A stretch of 64,000 nucleotides of DNA. Source: Bradymonas sp963697525. Its GTDB lineage: Bacteria; Myxococcota_A; Bradymonadia; Bradymonadales; Bradymonadaceae. The notes under the pieces are model-generated. The model saw only the letters and a program-made list of their open reading frames with translations. It did no database searches and was not told the origin of the DNA. Shown here piece by piece: positions 63,511-64,000 of this stretch (the first letter of the stretch is position 1; each line of letters starts with the position of its first letter). The DNA is taken from assembly GCA_963697525.1 (NCBI GenBank), contig OY969087.1, positions 6,634,001 to 6,698,000 of the forward strand, given 5' to 3'. The translations under genes were made by a program, and so were the position numbers.

Positions 63511-64000
63511 ATGTTTCCTTTTCGAGCCCGCGGCTTGCTTATCGGCGCCGTATTGACATGGGCCATGCTGTTGACGGCCTGTGGCAGCCAAGACAAATGC
63601 GCCGACGTCAGTTGTGAATTTGGCGTCTGCGACTCTGCGACCGGACAATGTTCGAACCCCAAAAGCTGCGCCGACACCTCCGAGTGTGCGCTGGGCTACG
63701 AGTGCAGCGACGGGGCGTGCGTGGCCAGCGCGGCCTGCTCGGCCGACGCCGACTGCGCGACCGGCGTGTGTACCGACGGCGCGTGTACCAACCCCAAATC
63801 GTGCACCTCCAATGAGCAGTGCGTCGCGCGCACCTACTGCGGCCCCGATGGCACCTGCGTGGCCGATCCCTGCAACGACTACACCTGCGATCGCGGCCAA
63901 TGCGTGCGCGGCACCCAGACCTGCGAGAGCAAAGACTCGTGCACCGACGCCACCGAGGCCCAGGACTGCATCGACGGAGAGAAATGCCTCGACGGCGCCT
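63511..64000 (+). CDS. Cysteine-rich lipoprotein, N-terminal part (partial)
   Basis: Runs off the end of the window; 163 residues are visible. The signal peptide (MFPFRARGLLIGAVLTWAMLLTAC) ends in the lipobox LLTAC. It is followed by closely spaced Cys modules (KCADVSCEFGVCDSATGQC, SCADTSECALGYECSDGAC, ACSADADCATGVCTDGAC, SCTSNEQCVARTYCGPDGTC, PCNDYTCDRGQCVRG), like other Cys-rich lipoproteins in this window but without the Asp/Thr linker so far. A disulfide-rich surface protein is likely; no domain beyond that is recognised. Confidence 0.8.
   Translation, partial: MFPFRARGLLIGAVLTWAMLLTACGSQDKCADVSCEFGVCDSATGQCSNPKSCADTSECALGYECSDGACVASAACSADADCATGVCTDGACTNPKSCTSNEQCVARTYCGPDGTCVADPCNDYTCDRGQCVRGTQTCESKDSCTDATEAQDCIDGEKCLDGA

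Overview
The window is GC-rich bacterial chromosome, almost fully coding on both strands. Several traits suggest a Bradymonadales/Myxococcota-type (former Deltaproteobacteria) bacterium; this is an inference from gene content, since no rRNA gene is present. The traits are many lipoproteins with Asp/Ala/Thr-rich linkers and cysteine-rich modules, a DUF2330 protein with a MYXO-CTERM-like tail, eukaryote-like Ser/Thr kinases paired with TPR/PEGA membrane proteins, and a very large TPR regulator.

Layout. 1-350: end of a HEAT-repeat gene. 437-1801 (+): type II NADH dehydrogenase. 2207-17150 (-): a complete complex I operon in the order nuoA-B-CD-E-F-G-H-I-J-K-L-M-N, with nuoC and nuoD fused and several ATGA/GTGA start-stop overlaps. 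17328-20909 (+): a glutamate-cysteine ligase/CBS fusion and a Cys-rich lipoprotein. 20913-22452 (-): O-methyltransferase and a degenerate Memo-like protein. 22626-31326 (+): DUF2330 protein, phosphofructokinase, kinase/TPR pair, lipoprotein, esterase, lipoprotein. 31440-32627 (-): metallophosphoesterase. 33069-36075 (+): glyoxylate shunt (malate synthase, isocitrate lyase), closed by a clear terminator. 36205-40895 (-): Gld-type ABC exporter operon. 41274-43686 (+): a lower-GC accessory cassette of DEDDy exonuclease, HipA-like kinase and HIRAN protein. 43827-44840 (-): zinc-type alcohol dehydrogenase family oxidoreductase. 45301-57279 (-): tandem thrombospondin-3/FG-GAP lipoproteins, a second TPR-PEGA/kinase pair, two small exported proteins and a 959-residue TPR-Fis regulator. 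57571-64000: small lipoprotein, DUF389 protein, AI-2E-type transporter, PAS histidine kinase, ABHD18-like hydrolase and a truncated Cys-rich lipoprotein.

How the genes fit together: two routes of NADH oxidation (NDH-1 and NDH-2), glycolytic phosphofructokinase and the glyoxylate shunt give an aerobic heterotroph that can grow on C2 compounds. The lipoproteins, ABC exporter and kinases point to heavy investment in the envelope and in signalling.

The most notable non-coding object is a pair of homologous, cloverleaf-folding intergenic elements (14103-14296, inside the nuo operon, and 44921-45086). Each has an outer terminal inverted repeat, an inner inverted repeat and two side hairpins whose stems are kept while the loops differ. 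The most notable coding object is the exonuclease/HipA-like kinase/HIRAN cassette. Other points of interest are five 11-bp-phased repeats upstream of the last gene, interleaved complementarity over a lipoprotein start codon, and a large palindrome built of GTTTAS hexamers. No tRNA, rRNA, CRISPR array, insertion sequence or transposase was recognised.
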